A stretch of DNA of 64,000 nucleotides from Acanthosepion esculentum (lineage: Eukaryota > Mollusca > Cephalopoda > Sepiida > Sepiidae). The position numbers were made by a program, and so were the translations under genes. The stretch lies in contig OZ038496.1 in assembly GCA_964036315.1 (NCBI GenBank), forward strand, positions 13,379,883 to 13,443,882, in the 5' to 3' direction. A model generated the notes under the pieces. That model searched no databases and was not told the DNA's origin. It saw only the letters and a program-made list of their open reading frames with translations. Shown piece by piece: positions 21,801-31,500 of the stretch (position 1 is its first letter; every line of letters begins with the position of its first letter).

Positions 21801-24335
21801 TTTTCCTGAAGAATTGTTTTAAGAGAAAGATTTTATAAATTTCAACCAAAAGTAGCACTGGCTGCTCGGTCAATGAATGCCAAATGGAAAGAGCAATAAC
21901 AGTTATTGGACTTGAGAAATCTATTTTCCTAAGAATTGTTTTAAGAGAAAGATTTTATAAATTTCAACCAAAAGTAGCACTGACTGCTCGGTCAATGAAT
22001 GCCGACTGGAAAGAGCAATAACAGTTAGTGGACTTGAGAAATCGAATTTCCTGAAGAATTGTTTTAAGAGAAAGATTTTATAAATTTCAACCAAAAGTAG
22101 CACTGGCTGCTCGGTCAATGAATGCCAAATGAAAAGAGCAATAACAGTTAGTGGACTTGAGAAACCTATTTTCCTGAAGAATTGTTTTAAGAGAAAGATT
22201 TTATAAATTTCAACCAAAAGTAGCACTGGCTGCTCGGTCAATGAATGCCAAATGAAAAGAGCAATAACAGTTAGTGGACTTGAGAAATCTATTTTCCTAA
22301 GAATTGTTTTAAGAGAAAGATTTTATAAATTTCAAGCCAAAAGTAGCACTGGCTGCTCGGTCAATGAATGCCAAATGAAAAGAGCAATAACAGTTAGTGG
22401 ACTTGAGAAATCTATTTTCCTAAGAATTGTTTGAAGAGAAAGATTTTATAAATTTCAACCAAAAGTAGCACTGGCTGCTCAGTCAATGAATGCCGACTGG
22501 AAAGAGCAATAACAGTTAGTGGACTTGAGAAATCGATTTTCCTAAGAATTGTTTTAAGAGAAAGATTTTATAAATTTCAACCAAAAGTAGCACTGGCGGC
22601 TCGGTCAATGAATGCCGACTGGAAAGAGCAATAACAGTTACTGTAGTTGAGAAATCGATTTTCCTGAAGAATTGTTTTAAGAGAAAGATTTTATAAATTT
22701 CAACCAAAAGTAGCACTGGCTGCTCGGTCAATGAATCCCAAATGAAAAGAGCAATAACAGTTAGTGGACTTGAGAAATCTATTTTCCTAAGAATTGTTTT
22801 AAGAGAAAGATTTTATAAATTTCAACCAAAAGTAGTACTGACTGCTCGGTCAATGAATGTCGACTGGAAAGAGCAATAACAGTTAGTGGACTTGAGAAAT
22901 CGGTTTTCCTGAAGAATTGTTTTAAGAAAAAGATTTTATAAATTTAAACCAAAAGTAGCACTGGCGGCTCGGTCAATGAATGCCAAATGAAAAGAGCAAT
23001 AACAGTTAGTGGACTTGAGAAACCTATTTTCCTGAAGAATTGTTTTAAGAGAAAGATTTTATAAATTTCAACCAAAAGTAGCACTGTCTGCTGGGTCAAT
23101 GAATGCCAAATGACAAGAGCAATAACAGTTAGTGGACTTGAGAAATCTATTTTCCTAAGAATTGTTTTAAGAGAAAGATTTTATAAATTTCAACCAAAAG
23201 TAGCACTGGCTGTTCGGTCAATGAATGTCGACTGGAAAGAGCAATAACAGTTAGTGTACTTGAGAAATCTATTTTCCTAAGAATTGTTTTAAGAGAAAGA
23301 TTTTATAAATTTCAACCAAAAGTAGCACTGGCGGCTCGGTCAATGAATGCCGACTGGAAAGAGCAATAACAGTTAGTGGACTTGAAAAACCTATTTTCCT
23401 GAAGAATTGTTTTAAGAGAAAGATTTTATAAATTTCAACTAAAAGTAGCACTGGCGGCTCGGTCAATGAATGCCGACTGGAAAGAGCAATAACAGTTAGT
23501 GGTCTTGAAAAACCTATTTTCCTGAAGAATTGTTTTAAGAGAAAGATTTTATAAATTTCAACTAAAAGTAGCACTGGCGGCTCGGTCAATGAATGCCGAC
23601 TGGAAAGAGCAATAACAGTTAGTGGTCTTGAAAAACCTATTTTCCTGAAGAATTGTTTTAAGAGAAAGATTTTATAAATTTCAACCAAAAGTAGCACTGG
23701 CTGCACGGTCAATGAATGCCGACTGGAAAGAGCAATAACATTTAGTGGACTTGAGAAATCGATTTTCCTGAAGAATTGTTTTAAGTGAAAGATTTTATAA
23801 ATTTCAACCAAAAGTAGCACTGGCTGCTCGGTCAATGAATTCCAAATGAAAAGAGCAATAACAGTTAGTGGACTTGAGAAATCTATTTTCCTAAGAATTG
23901 TTTTAAGAGAAAGATTTTATAAATTTCAACCAAAAGTAGCACTGGCTGCTCGGTCAATGAATCCCAAATGAAAAGAGCAATAACAGTTAGTGGACTTGAG
24001 AAATCTATTTTCCTAAGAATTGTTTTAAGAGAAAGATTTTATAAATTTCAACCAAAAGTAGCACTGGCGGCTCGGTCAATGAATGCCGACTGGAAAGAGC
24101 AATAACAGTTAGTGGACTTGAGAAATCGATTTTCCTGAAGAATTGTTTTAAGAGAAAAATTTTATAAATTTCAACCAAAAGTAGCACTGGCGGCTCGGTC
24201 AATGAATGCCGACTGGAAAGAGCAATAACAGTTAGTGGACTTGAGAAACCTATTTTCCTGAATAATTGTTTTAAGAGAAAGATTTTATAAATTTCAACCA
24301 ACACTAGTACTGTCTGTTTGGTCAATGAATGCCGT
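15880..24335 (+). repeat. Satellite array, 122/123-bp unit, ~69 copies, with higher-order duplications
   Basis: Each unit runs from 'GAAAGAGCAATAACAGTTAG' through 'GAAAGATTTTATAAATTTCA' to 'CGGTCAATGAATGCC'. Two length classes differ by one base ('CCTGAAGAATT' = 123, 'CCTAAGAATT' = 122). Some units add a base ('TTCAAGCCAAAAG'). Blocks are duplicated at a larger scale: spacing 1,100 bp (15.87-16.70 and 16.97-17.80 kb), 613 bp (17.75-18.36 and 18.36-18.97 kb), and a block seen three times at spacings 982 and 1,350 bp (near 19.6, 20.6 and 21.9 kb). Repeated open frames on the minus strand (41-codon period, Leu/Ile/Phe-rich) are a by-product of the 123-bp period and break at every 122-bp unit. 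Copy number is array length divided by unit length. Confidence 0.97.
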
Positions 24336-24948
24336 ACTTTTCCTTATAAGGAAACGTATGATATTACTCTCGGCATTACTCATGTTAAGTAATAGCATAT
24401 TAAACGATCTCGTAATTGTTCTATGGAAATTTCCATAAAAAAAAGGCATGCAACATTGGAAAAATCTGCTCTCCTTTGTTCAAGACACAAATGAAATTCC
24501 TCAGCACCGAAAAGCTATCGAAGAATGTGTGTGTTTTGGTTCGCAGGTTAGCGACATCGATTTTTCTCAGAAACGACAGCAGGAGGAATACAGTTCTAGG
24601 TTACCTGGTTATTATCGATTTACATTCCACACCTGATATAAAACGGAGTAAAGTTATTCGCAAAGACCGTTCACTATTCTTCCTGAATGTATTATACCGA
24701 ATTACCGTTTTATTCAATTCTTTTCATATATTTTTTGTCTATTGTCTTATCCACTTTAAGTTGGCCGTATTATTCTTTGATCGTCCTCTATTGTTTGAAG
24801 TTTTGATATTTTTTATTAATATTCATTCAATGCAAGGCCCAAGAGACACTCCAGGTAGAATGTTATTGTGTGGTGCTGTATTAGTGCAAGAAAGGGCAAT
24901 AAGTAATGTTCTGGGAGTCATGGATGAAAGATAACTCAAGACTTGAAA
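24336..24948. other. Right flank of the satellite; nothing recognised
   Basis: The first ~50 bp ('CCTTATAAGGAAACGTATGA') match the sequence after the founder unit at 15,665-15,705, so the array lies between two copies of one flanking sequence. A 172-codon open frame (24,416-24,934) follows. It is Phe/Leu/Ile-rich with no recognisable domain, and I do not call it a gene. Confidence 0.5.
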
Positions 24949-25250
24949 TTAGTAGAGGTTTATCCCTTATTTTCTACTTCAACTCTCTACTTCTAACGAT
25001 TCTACCTAAACTCTGAAATTTTATTTATTTTTTATTTTTACTCAATAGGAGTTGACAGATTCGCCTATCGTCCGGTTCACACTCCTCCCCAGTATTTTTT
25101 TATAACAGGAGAAGAGGTTTATCCGTTTTTACTGGTTAGGATTGTGTTTCCGATTCCTTCTAAATTCTTTTCATTCTCTTTCCCTCCAAGTAGCCCCGTT
25201 GAGTCTTAGTGGCATTATCGCCTTGCTTGGAGCGAATTGATTAAAAAAAA
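24949..25250 (+). repeat. LINE 3' UTR copy, plus strand
   Basis: 'TTCGCCTATCGTCCGGTTCA' at 25,060 and 'TTAGTGGCATTATCGCCTTG' at 25,208 are in the standard order. The preceding 'CTACTTCAACTCTCTACTTC' also occurs at 6,110, where the same tail joins another repeat. Confidence 0.6.
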
Positions 25251-25399
25251 TAGTTTCATGGATATTTTCCTAGTGAACTTTCCACTTTGGAACCTTGTCT
25301 TCAATTTAAGTGCAGTACTCGATCGATAGTTAGGTCCCATCATATTACTGATTAAATTCCATATATTATTCGGTTTATTTTCTGATTTACGTTGTTTTA

Positions 25400-25870
25400 T
25401 TTTTCATAATATGTCGCCTATTGTTTTTTGGTTGTTTTTTTTTAATCGGTATGACGCCCAAGCAAGACAGTACACCCACAAGCATGCAAGCGGTTACAGG
25501 GTGTGGCGGAATTAGGAACAGAAACATTACATTAGTAATGAAGAGAAAGAAAAAAGAGCAATCAGGGGGACAGTAGATAGCTATTGTTATTGCAATTAAA
25601 GTTGGCTGGAAAGCATGGAGCCAGAAGGGAGTTCCACAATCGAGAAGTGCGAGAAAAGAAACTTTTAGCTTTGAATTTATGGTTACATCTAACCAGCTCA
25701 ACCATAAAGTGATGAGATCTCGACGCCAGTCTAGTACTGCGCTTAAATTCAAAAACTCTAGCTACCATAACATAAGAGCGATATTTATTCCACTTATCTA
25801 CAGAAATGTGGCACAAGGCCATAAGGAGGAATGGAGGAAAAGGACGGTCTTCTTCTGTCTTAACATTAAA
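25400..25870 (-). mobile_element. LINE 3' end (subfamily B)
   Basis: An 86-codon minus-strand frame (25,562-25,822) reads 'ISVDKWNKYRSYVMVARVFE', 'FKRSTRLASRSHHFMVELVR', then 'RTSRLWNSLLAPCFPANFN'. This is the C-terminal end of the LINE protein, more intact here than in most copies. The 3' UTR runs down to about 25,400. It is truncated at its 5' end. Confidence 0.7.
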
Positions 25871-25879
25871 CTTAGCTAG

Positions 25880-26570
25880 CCACGATCACTGACTCAAACA
25901 TAATACAATATTCCTTACACCAAAACAACGCATTCTTAATTACCACTCTTACAACATTCACCATAATACCTCAGTGTCTCTATGAAAATCCTAAGTAGTC
26001 CCCATATGTACAATTTTTGTCTGGGGTGGGGGAATAAAATAACACTTTAAAACAGCAAAAAACTCATTCGAACAATTACCATGAATGTATTTATAAAAAA
26101 GAAAGACAACGTTGCGGCGATAAGCAATAATGCACATTCAAATCTGAATATATTTAACTTTATTTCTTCTATGTGCAGTGTCTTTTTATGGCTTAGGTGA
26201 TCATGGCTCTCCACAACTTCTAGTCCTTTTAGTAAGGCTTGTCATTTTGCTATCTCTTCTGTTATCTGCTCGTTATGTAGTTTATTTGCTGTTTTTCTCT
26301 GGCACTCTTGACATCAATATGCCCTGTGAGTATCAAATTCTCCAAACCGTCTTTACCTATTATGTGCCCCAGAGTTTTCAACAATGTTTTTTTGTGAATC
26401 TTGAGTATAATTGTTCTTTGTGTTTCCATTTTCCCTCAACCTTAGTTGTTGCTCACATCTTCATTCTGTGATATTCTCAGTATCCTTCTGTAGAACCATA
26501 TTTCAGTTGCCTGAAGTCACTTCCTTTTTTGTGAGGAGATTGTCCAGCATTATTGGCCCTCCTATACTGC
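25880..26570. other. Nothing recognised
   Basis: No convincing gene. The 97-codon plus-strand frame at 26,178-26,471 is hydrophobic and matches nothing I know. Confidence 0.5.
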
Positions 26571-26579
26571 AGTGAATGC

Positions 26580-26697
26580 CGTACAATCTCATATGCGTGT
26601 GTATTTACCATTTTATATGCGTGTGTAATTACCTTTTTATATGCGTGTGTATTTACCTTTTTATATGCGTGTGTAATTACCTTTTTATATAGTGTAC
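26580..26697. repeat. Short tandem array, ~28-bp unit, four to five copies
   Basis: Units of the form 'ATATGCGTGTGTAATTACC' plus 'TTTTT', alternating 'GTATTTACC' and 'GTAATTACC', suggesting a two-unit period. Confidence 0.85.
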
Positions 26698-26764
26698 ATG
26701 TGAATACGTAAATATAAATAGTAATATCATATTTATATGTACCTATGTATATCTATGCAAGAGT

Positions 26765-27310
26765 TGATGGACAGGGTGCGATGGATGAATTGTCGTCTAA
26801 AAATGAAAATAACACAGATCTCATTTTAACAGATAGACAAGGTGCGATGGATAAATTGCCGTCTAAAAATGAAAATAACACTGAGATCTCATTTTAACAG
26901 ATAGACAAGGTGCGATGGATAAATTGCCGTCTAAAAATGAAAATAACACTGAGATCTCATTTTAACAGATAGACAAGGTGCGATGGATAAATTGCCGTCT
27001 AAAAATGAAAATAACACTGACATCTCATTTTAACAGATAGACATGGTGCGATGGATAAATTGCCGTCTAAAAATGAAAATAACACTGACATCTCATTTTA
27101 ACAGATAGACAAGGTGCGATGGATAAATTGCCGTCTAAAAATGAAAATAACACTGACATCTCATTTTAACAGATAGACAAGGTGCGATGGATAAATTGCC
27201 GTCTAAAAATGAAAATAACACTGACATCTCATTTTAACAGATCTACAATGTATAAATTGTCGTTTAAATTACGCAAAAATGAAAATAACACTAACATCTC
27301 ATTTTAACAG
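26765..27310. repeat. 68-bp tandem array derived from a transposon end, ~8 copies
   Basis: Each unit contains 'GGTGCGATGGATAAATTGCC', 'GTCTAAAAATGAAAATAACA' and 'GACATCTCATTTTAACAGAT'. The first copy is slightly diverged, the middle ones nearly identical, the last decayed. Immediately to the right comes the rest of a mariner-like element. At 55,690-55,885 the same end sequence occurs once, in the opposite orientation and unamplified, which identifies the unit as that element's terminal sequence. Confidence 0.85.
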
Positions 27311-28085
27311 ATATATTTACCAAAATTACACAAAAATATTTTGAAATACTAAAGAGTAAATATATTCAATAAAATCGTCATTGGCTTCAATCACGACCTT
27401 CAGACGACTTCGGAATCTCCTGCAACTCTTCTGGGCGATCACCTTGTTCGTGATTCCTGACATAATCCTTACCTTCAGTTCGTCTTTGGTGTTACAATGA
27501 GTTTTGTTGGTCTCTCGCTCAGCCCCGCCCCACACCTAATAATCAAGGAAGTTGCAGTCTGGGGAGTTAGGTTGTCACGTGTATGGGGTGATGTGGTTGC
27601 AGAAATTGTCTGACAGCCATGACCGGGTTCTCCTGCTTGTGTGGCATGATGCACAGTCCTGTCTTCCAGTAATCACCCTCTTCACCCAGGGCAGAACTAC
27701 CTCCTCAAGGCTCTTGACGTAGACCTCCGTGTTGAGTCGCAGGCCCCGTGGGAAGATGAATGAACGCATAACGTCGCCATCACCAGTGACCTCTCCAAGC
27801 ACCTTCGTAATACCCATTAGACTCATTCAACCGATTGACACCCAAACACTCTGAAATGGTCGAATTGGAGCTTCCAAGCAGCACAGCATGCCATTCCCAT
27901 ATTCCTGACGTAATGAATTGCGTCATGATGCTCTTCTCCTGACAGACGGTGGCCAACAAAGATCAAACCATTCATGTATTTTATTATTAAAAATTGTTTG
28001 CGAGAGTGATTCTTGCCATTTGTATCATTAACTTCATTATCTGCTTTTTGTATGAATGATTCACGTAATGTAAATTGAACCTGCA
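27311..28085 (-). pseudogene. Mariner-like transposase remnant (catalytic half)
   Basis: Minus-strand frames give, in order, 'FIFPRGLRLNTEVYVKSLEE', 'VVLPWVKRVITGRQDCASCH' with 'TSRRTRSWLSDNF' (the second catalytic Asp lies in the Gln-Asp-x-Ala-x-Cys-His segment), then 'NSPDC' and 'LDY' followed by an in-frame TAG where a Tyr codon is expected, and a tail with 'DELKVRIMSG' and 'CRRFRSRLKVVIEAN'. The order and the Ser-Pro-Asp motif are those of a mariner-family DDD transposase; the subfamily looks like the one with the 'HTSRRTQSWL' signature. The N-terminal part (27,823-28,085) is not convincing. Stops and shifts make it inactive. Confidence 0.7.
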
Positions 28086-28089
28086 CCAC

Positions 28090-28380
28090 ATAATTGATTT
28101 ACACACCCCAATACAAAAATGCTTATAGTGTTACTACTATTATGTAAAATATTGCTGTACTGTTGAAAGAAAAATAATGCAACAGGCTATCTTTATTACA
28201 AAATTAAATCAAAAACTTGAACTGAAGACAATTAATTATTCAAATGAAAATTATATAAAATTATATAAAAATTTAATAAATATGTGTTGAAAAATCTAGG
28301 TGAAATACATGACAGAGAAATGTTTTATTCATCGAAAATAACCACAATAATATAGAAAGATATTACATTAGCTAAACTCA
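28090..28380. other. Nothing recognised
   Basis: AT-rich spacer. Confidence 0.5.
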
Positions 28381-28384
28381 TAAA

Positions 28385-28500
28385 TTACAGTCGAGATATT
28401 TTTTTCTTCAGATGTAATTCACCGCATCCGTAACATGTATTTTGTTTTGTAAAGTATTTTGATTTCGCATATTCTTTGGGACGAACCGAATTCATGTGAG
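28385..28500 (-). pseudogene. Gypsy gag zinc-knuckle fragment, second copy
   Basis: The minus strand reads 'NTCYGCGELHLKKKISRL' and then a stop. The Cys-x2-Cys-x3-His spacing matches the better copy at 28,650, but the last Cys is lost. The upstream phrase 'ACGAACCGAATTCATGTGAG' is also shared with that copy, so this is a tandem duplicate of the gag 3' part. Confidence 0.5.
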
Positions 28501-28639
28501 ATACAGTATTCTTTGACACTCTTTAGCTTGCAAGATCAATTTTCAGTTCAAGCTTTGTCAAAATTTGGATTTTTTATTCTTTTTTTTTTAACTTTACGAT
28601 GCTAACTCTTGTGTCGAACATTTCCAATGATTGAAAATA

Positions 28640-29080
28640 TTTTGTTCCTGAAAGGGCAGTTCCTCTTCAGATGTAGTTCGCCGCATCTGTAACATGGATT
28701 TGGCTTTGTAATGTATTTTCATTTCCCATATTCTTTGGGACGAACCGAATTCATGTGAGATATATCTCGTTCCTCAATTCTAGCCGTCTCGTGACGTAAG
28801 TTCACTATTCTTTGACAATATTCAGCTACAGCTTGCAAGATCAATTGTGAATACTGCTCAAACTTTGTCAAAATTCTAGAAGGGATTTCCGCATCCCTAT
28901 TTGCTGTCAACCCTTGTACGAAGATCAGGCACTTAAACATATCTGGTGTTAGTTCGCTTAACTTGAACTTTTCACTTTCCATGTTTACGATACTAGCATA
29001 AGTGGTATAATCTTCATATTCGTCTTTTTTCACAAGATTTAAACATTGCCACCGTGTACTGAACAATGAACCTATTTCAC
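28640..29080 (-). pseudogene. Ty3/gypsy gag fragment with zinc knuckle
   Basis: A 115-codon minus-strand frame (28,719-29,066) reads 'RWQCLNLVKKDEYEDYTTYA', 'LSELTPDMFKCLIFVQGLTA' and 'EIPSRILTKFEQYSQLILQA', the core of a gypsy-type gag. It is followed, after a break, by 'PCYRCGELHLKRNC', a Cys-x2-Cys-x3-His-x4-Cys knuckle (one residue shorter than the canonical CCHC). Gag would package the element's RNA. Here it has no start, is broken before the knuckle, and lacks pol immediately downstream. Confidence 0.7.
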
Positions 29081-29109
29081 TTAAAAAATTTAATTAACAA
29101 CATAATTGT

Positions 29110-29275
29110 TTCTTCAGAGGAGGAGTAATGGATAGCGGCTCAGATTGAGCAAGCGGAGAGCGGAGTTTGAATTCCGATCGAATCGATACATTCACTTACG
29201 TGCTAATACCATTGGGAAAGGTATGAATCCTCTACTTCTCCCCCCGGCTATGGGTTAATAGCAGGACAATATTTG
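29110..29275 (+). mobile_element. tRNA-derived SINE
   Basis: 'AGTAATGGATAGCGGCTCAG' (box A-like) and 'GGAGTTTGAATTCCGATC' (box B-like), followed by 'CATTCACTTACGTGCTAATA' and 'GGCTATGGGTTAATAGCAGG'. The same body is found at 59,060-59,445 (minus) and downstream of the 5S-like parts at 49.0 and 60.1 kb. It sits inside the scrambled gag region. Confidence 0.65.
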
Positions 29276-29535
29276 GTTTTATAAAGTATTTCGCATATTC
29301 TTAGGAACGAATCGAATTTATGTGAGATATATCTCGTTCCTCATATTCTGATGTGAACTCACCTTTAGATTTAAATTTCTGCCCAGTAACACCCCGAGCA
29401 ATTTTGGGGGTAATGTTAATATTGGTTCACCGATTCTTCCTCACGTTTCTTTGTTTATAAAAGCCAAATCTAATACTGTGTCTATCTGAAACTTTATATT
29501 TCTTATGTATATTTCTACGGTACTAAATCTTTTTT
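29276..29535 (-). pseudogene. Gypsy gag end and protease fragment
   Basis: The minus strand reads 'KFQIDTVLDLAFINKET', a stop, then 'GRIGEPILTLP' (about 29,500-29,400). An Ile-Asp-Thr followed by an Ile/Leu and Lys-Glu-Thr-Trp segment is the active-site region of retrotransposon aspartic proteases; the Trp codon is TGA here. A gag-end phrase with 'YISHKFDSF' is joined at about 29,330. No RT follows. Confidence 0.5.
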
Positions 29536-29629
29536 TTTACCCTTGTCTGTGTTGTCTGTTTTCGACGCTAAGTTTACAGTTCTCTAAAATCTTGACTTTT
29601 TATTCTTTGGCCGTATCTAGTTTTAAGTT

Positions 29630-29800
29630 CACTATTTGCTGTTAACCCTTGTACGAAGATCAAGCACTTAAACATGTCGGGTGTTAGTTCGCTTAATTTG
29701 AACTTTTCAAATTCTCTGTTTACGATACTATCATAAGTGGTATAATCTTTATATTCGTCTTTTTTTTTCTAGATTCAGTCATTGCCATCGTGTATTGAAC
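29630..29800 (-). pseudogene. Gypsy gag fragment, third copy
   Basis: The block with 'GTACGAAGATCAAGCACTTA' and 'GGTGTTAGTTCGCTTAATTT' repeats 28,915-29,050, the stretch encoding 'PDMFKCLIFVQGLTA'. It lies upstream of the protease piece on the minus strand and so may be the original gag of that element. It ends exactly where a plus-strand pseudogene begins. Confidence 0.6.
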
Positions 29801-30595
29801 AATGTACTTCCGGGCTGACTGGAGCAAGTGTTGCTTTTGCCAGAAGAAGAAAAGTAAAGAGATGAAGACAAGACGTACATAACAATGACATCAAGATGAT
29901 GGCTGCATTATGATTGCGAGTAATATTCCCCTCTTTCATGTAATTAATGAGATGCCTATCGTTCTGGCTCCAGACAGACTTGATGGCAGTGGCATTGAAG
30001 AAACTCTGAAGAGGAACAAAGCGAAGTATCACCAAAGTTGTCGCCTTATGTTCATCAACACGAAACTGGAGAGAGCGAGAAAAAGAAGAGTAGAGCGCAC
30101 TCAGCCAGTAGAATGTCAGGCCGAGCTGTGTAGAACCATCCTTGAAGGCGAAACGCGTTTCATATGTGACAAAGAAGCCCCATCCTCTGAACTCAGACAA
30201 GTTATGACGTTGAACCTCAATAGCAGATTTCATGAATGTGCCCAAACTTTAAATGACGGAAAACTTCTTGCAAGACTCAGCGGTGTAGATGCTATTGCAC
30301 AGGATCTCAGATACCATTTTGCATGCTTGACAGACATGTACAATAGAGGACGCCCCTCAGAGCCACCAAGAGACTGGAACAAGAACGTGTCCCCAAAGAG
30401 GATGTCAGAGCTAGTCACATATCTAGTGAAAACCACCAGATCTAATGAGGGTCCTGCAGTCTTCCGACTGGCAGATATAGTTCACCTGTATACCCAGTGT
30501 CTAAAACAGGTATTTGCTTGACTCCCCCCCACTGAGTCAGGTTGTGACACAAGGTCGGTTTTTAACGTGGGGACCCGAGTGTTTTCACCCGGGCC

Positions 30596-30705
30596 GCTGG
30601 TCTTAGCTGGTCATAGCTTGTCCAAGCTGGTCAGAGCTGGTCATAGCTAGTCTTGGCTTGTCATAGCTGGTCCAGGCCGGGGCCGGTCCAAGCTAGTCGT
30701 AGCCG
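30596..30705. repeat. Minisatellite inside the pseudogene, ~10-12-bp unit
   Basis: Variants of 'AGCTGGTCATAGCT' about nine times in a GC-rich block (30,540-30,760) that interrupts the coding remnant. Confidence 0.8.
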
Positions 30706-31234
30706 TGATACTACCAGCGCAGGGACGAATCCCTACACCAGGTAAGTATCAATTGACGCCCTCAGCCAAAAGGCCGACAAAGCAAGCGATCTGCGAACAG
30801 ATACTACACTCTGATCCAGGCCTCTAGAACAGCTGGGTGTTGATGTACCTGCTCTCAACAAAAGACTTAAGGAAAAACTGCTGTCAGAAATAACTGAGTT
30901 GGAAGCTCACAAGCAGGTGAGGGACGTTCTTCTGGCTTTCCAGAACGATGTGAGCCTTGTCTTATCAGTCTGACTATTATAGTGAAACTATTATCCTTGG
31001 TAGTAGCTAACATCTTGTGAAATATGCTAGACGATAACTCCACATTTGATGGAACCCTGCATGAGGGGTATATCGAGCAGGCCATTCCACGCACTCTTCT
31101 TCAGTTTGTGGTCATTCTTGAACAGTTCCAGACCCTTCACCAATATCCGGCCAGCATTCTTCACCAAGAAGAAATCCTCTCCTCCCCCACTGTGCTGTGA
31201 CACACCTAGACGCTGCTGAGTATGGTGATTTTCC

Positions 31235-31362
31235 AAGCGTAGCTTAGATGTGGCACAAGGCCAAAACTAGGGCGGCACCCAGTGAGGTTCGAACTCACTA
31301 CTCAGTCGTAATTCTAGTGAGACAAGCTTGTTAACCATTACACCGCTTCGAGGTGCCCAAGT
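31235..31362 (-). mobile_element. tRNA-derived SINE, copy 2
   Basis: Minus strand: 'GGGCACCTCGAAGCGGTG', 'TAATGGTTAACAAGC', 'GAGTTCGAACCTCACTGGG'. The box B is intact, better than in copy 1. It is inserted in the pseudogene. Confidence 0.65.
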
Positions 31363-31367
31363 GATTT

Positions 31368-31500
31368 TCCAAGTGTAACTTGCATGTGGCACAAGGCCGA
31401 AAGTAAGGGGCACCCAGTGAAAATCGAACTTACTACACATTCGTAATTGTTCTACCGAGTCAAACTTGTTAACCATTACACCGCCCCGAGGTGCCCAACT
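31368..31500 (-). mobile_element. tRNA-derived SINE, copy 3, in tandem with copy 2
   Basis: Same structure, 'GGGCACCTCGGGGCGGTG' at the right end and 'AGTTCGATTTTCACTGGG' further in. Copies 2 and 3 lie head to tail with about 5 bp between them, so one may have inserted into the tail of the other or they arose by unequal exchange. Confidence 0.65.

Noticed and set aside
16037..24325. Repeated 65-188-codon hydrophobic frames on the minus strand
   Set aside because: They follow from the 123-bp period of the satellite and break wherever a 122-bp unit occurs; the start codons are just the repeated 'CAT' in each unit.
24416..24934. 172-codon plus-strand open frame right of the satellite
   Set aside because: Phe/Leu/Ile-biased, overlapped by another open frame, no recognisable domain, no splice or promoter support.
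26178..26471. 97-codon hydrophobic plus-strand frame
   Set aside because: Looks membrane-like only because the DNA is T-rich; no homology I recognise and no supporting signals.
26580..27310. CRISPR-like array
   Set aside because: The repeats are directly adjacent without unique spacers, and this is eukaryotic DNA; they are ordinary tandem repeats.
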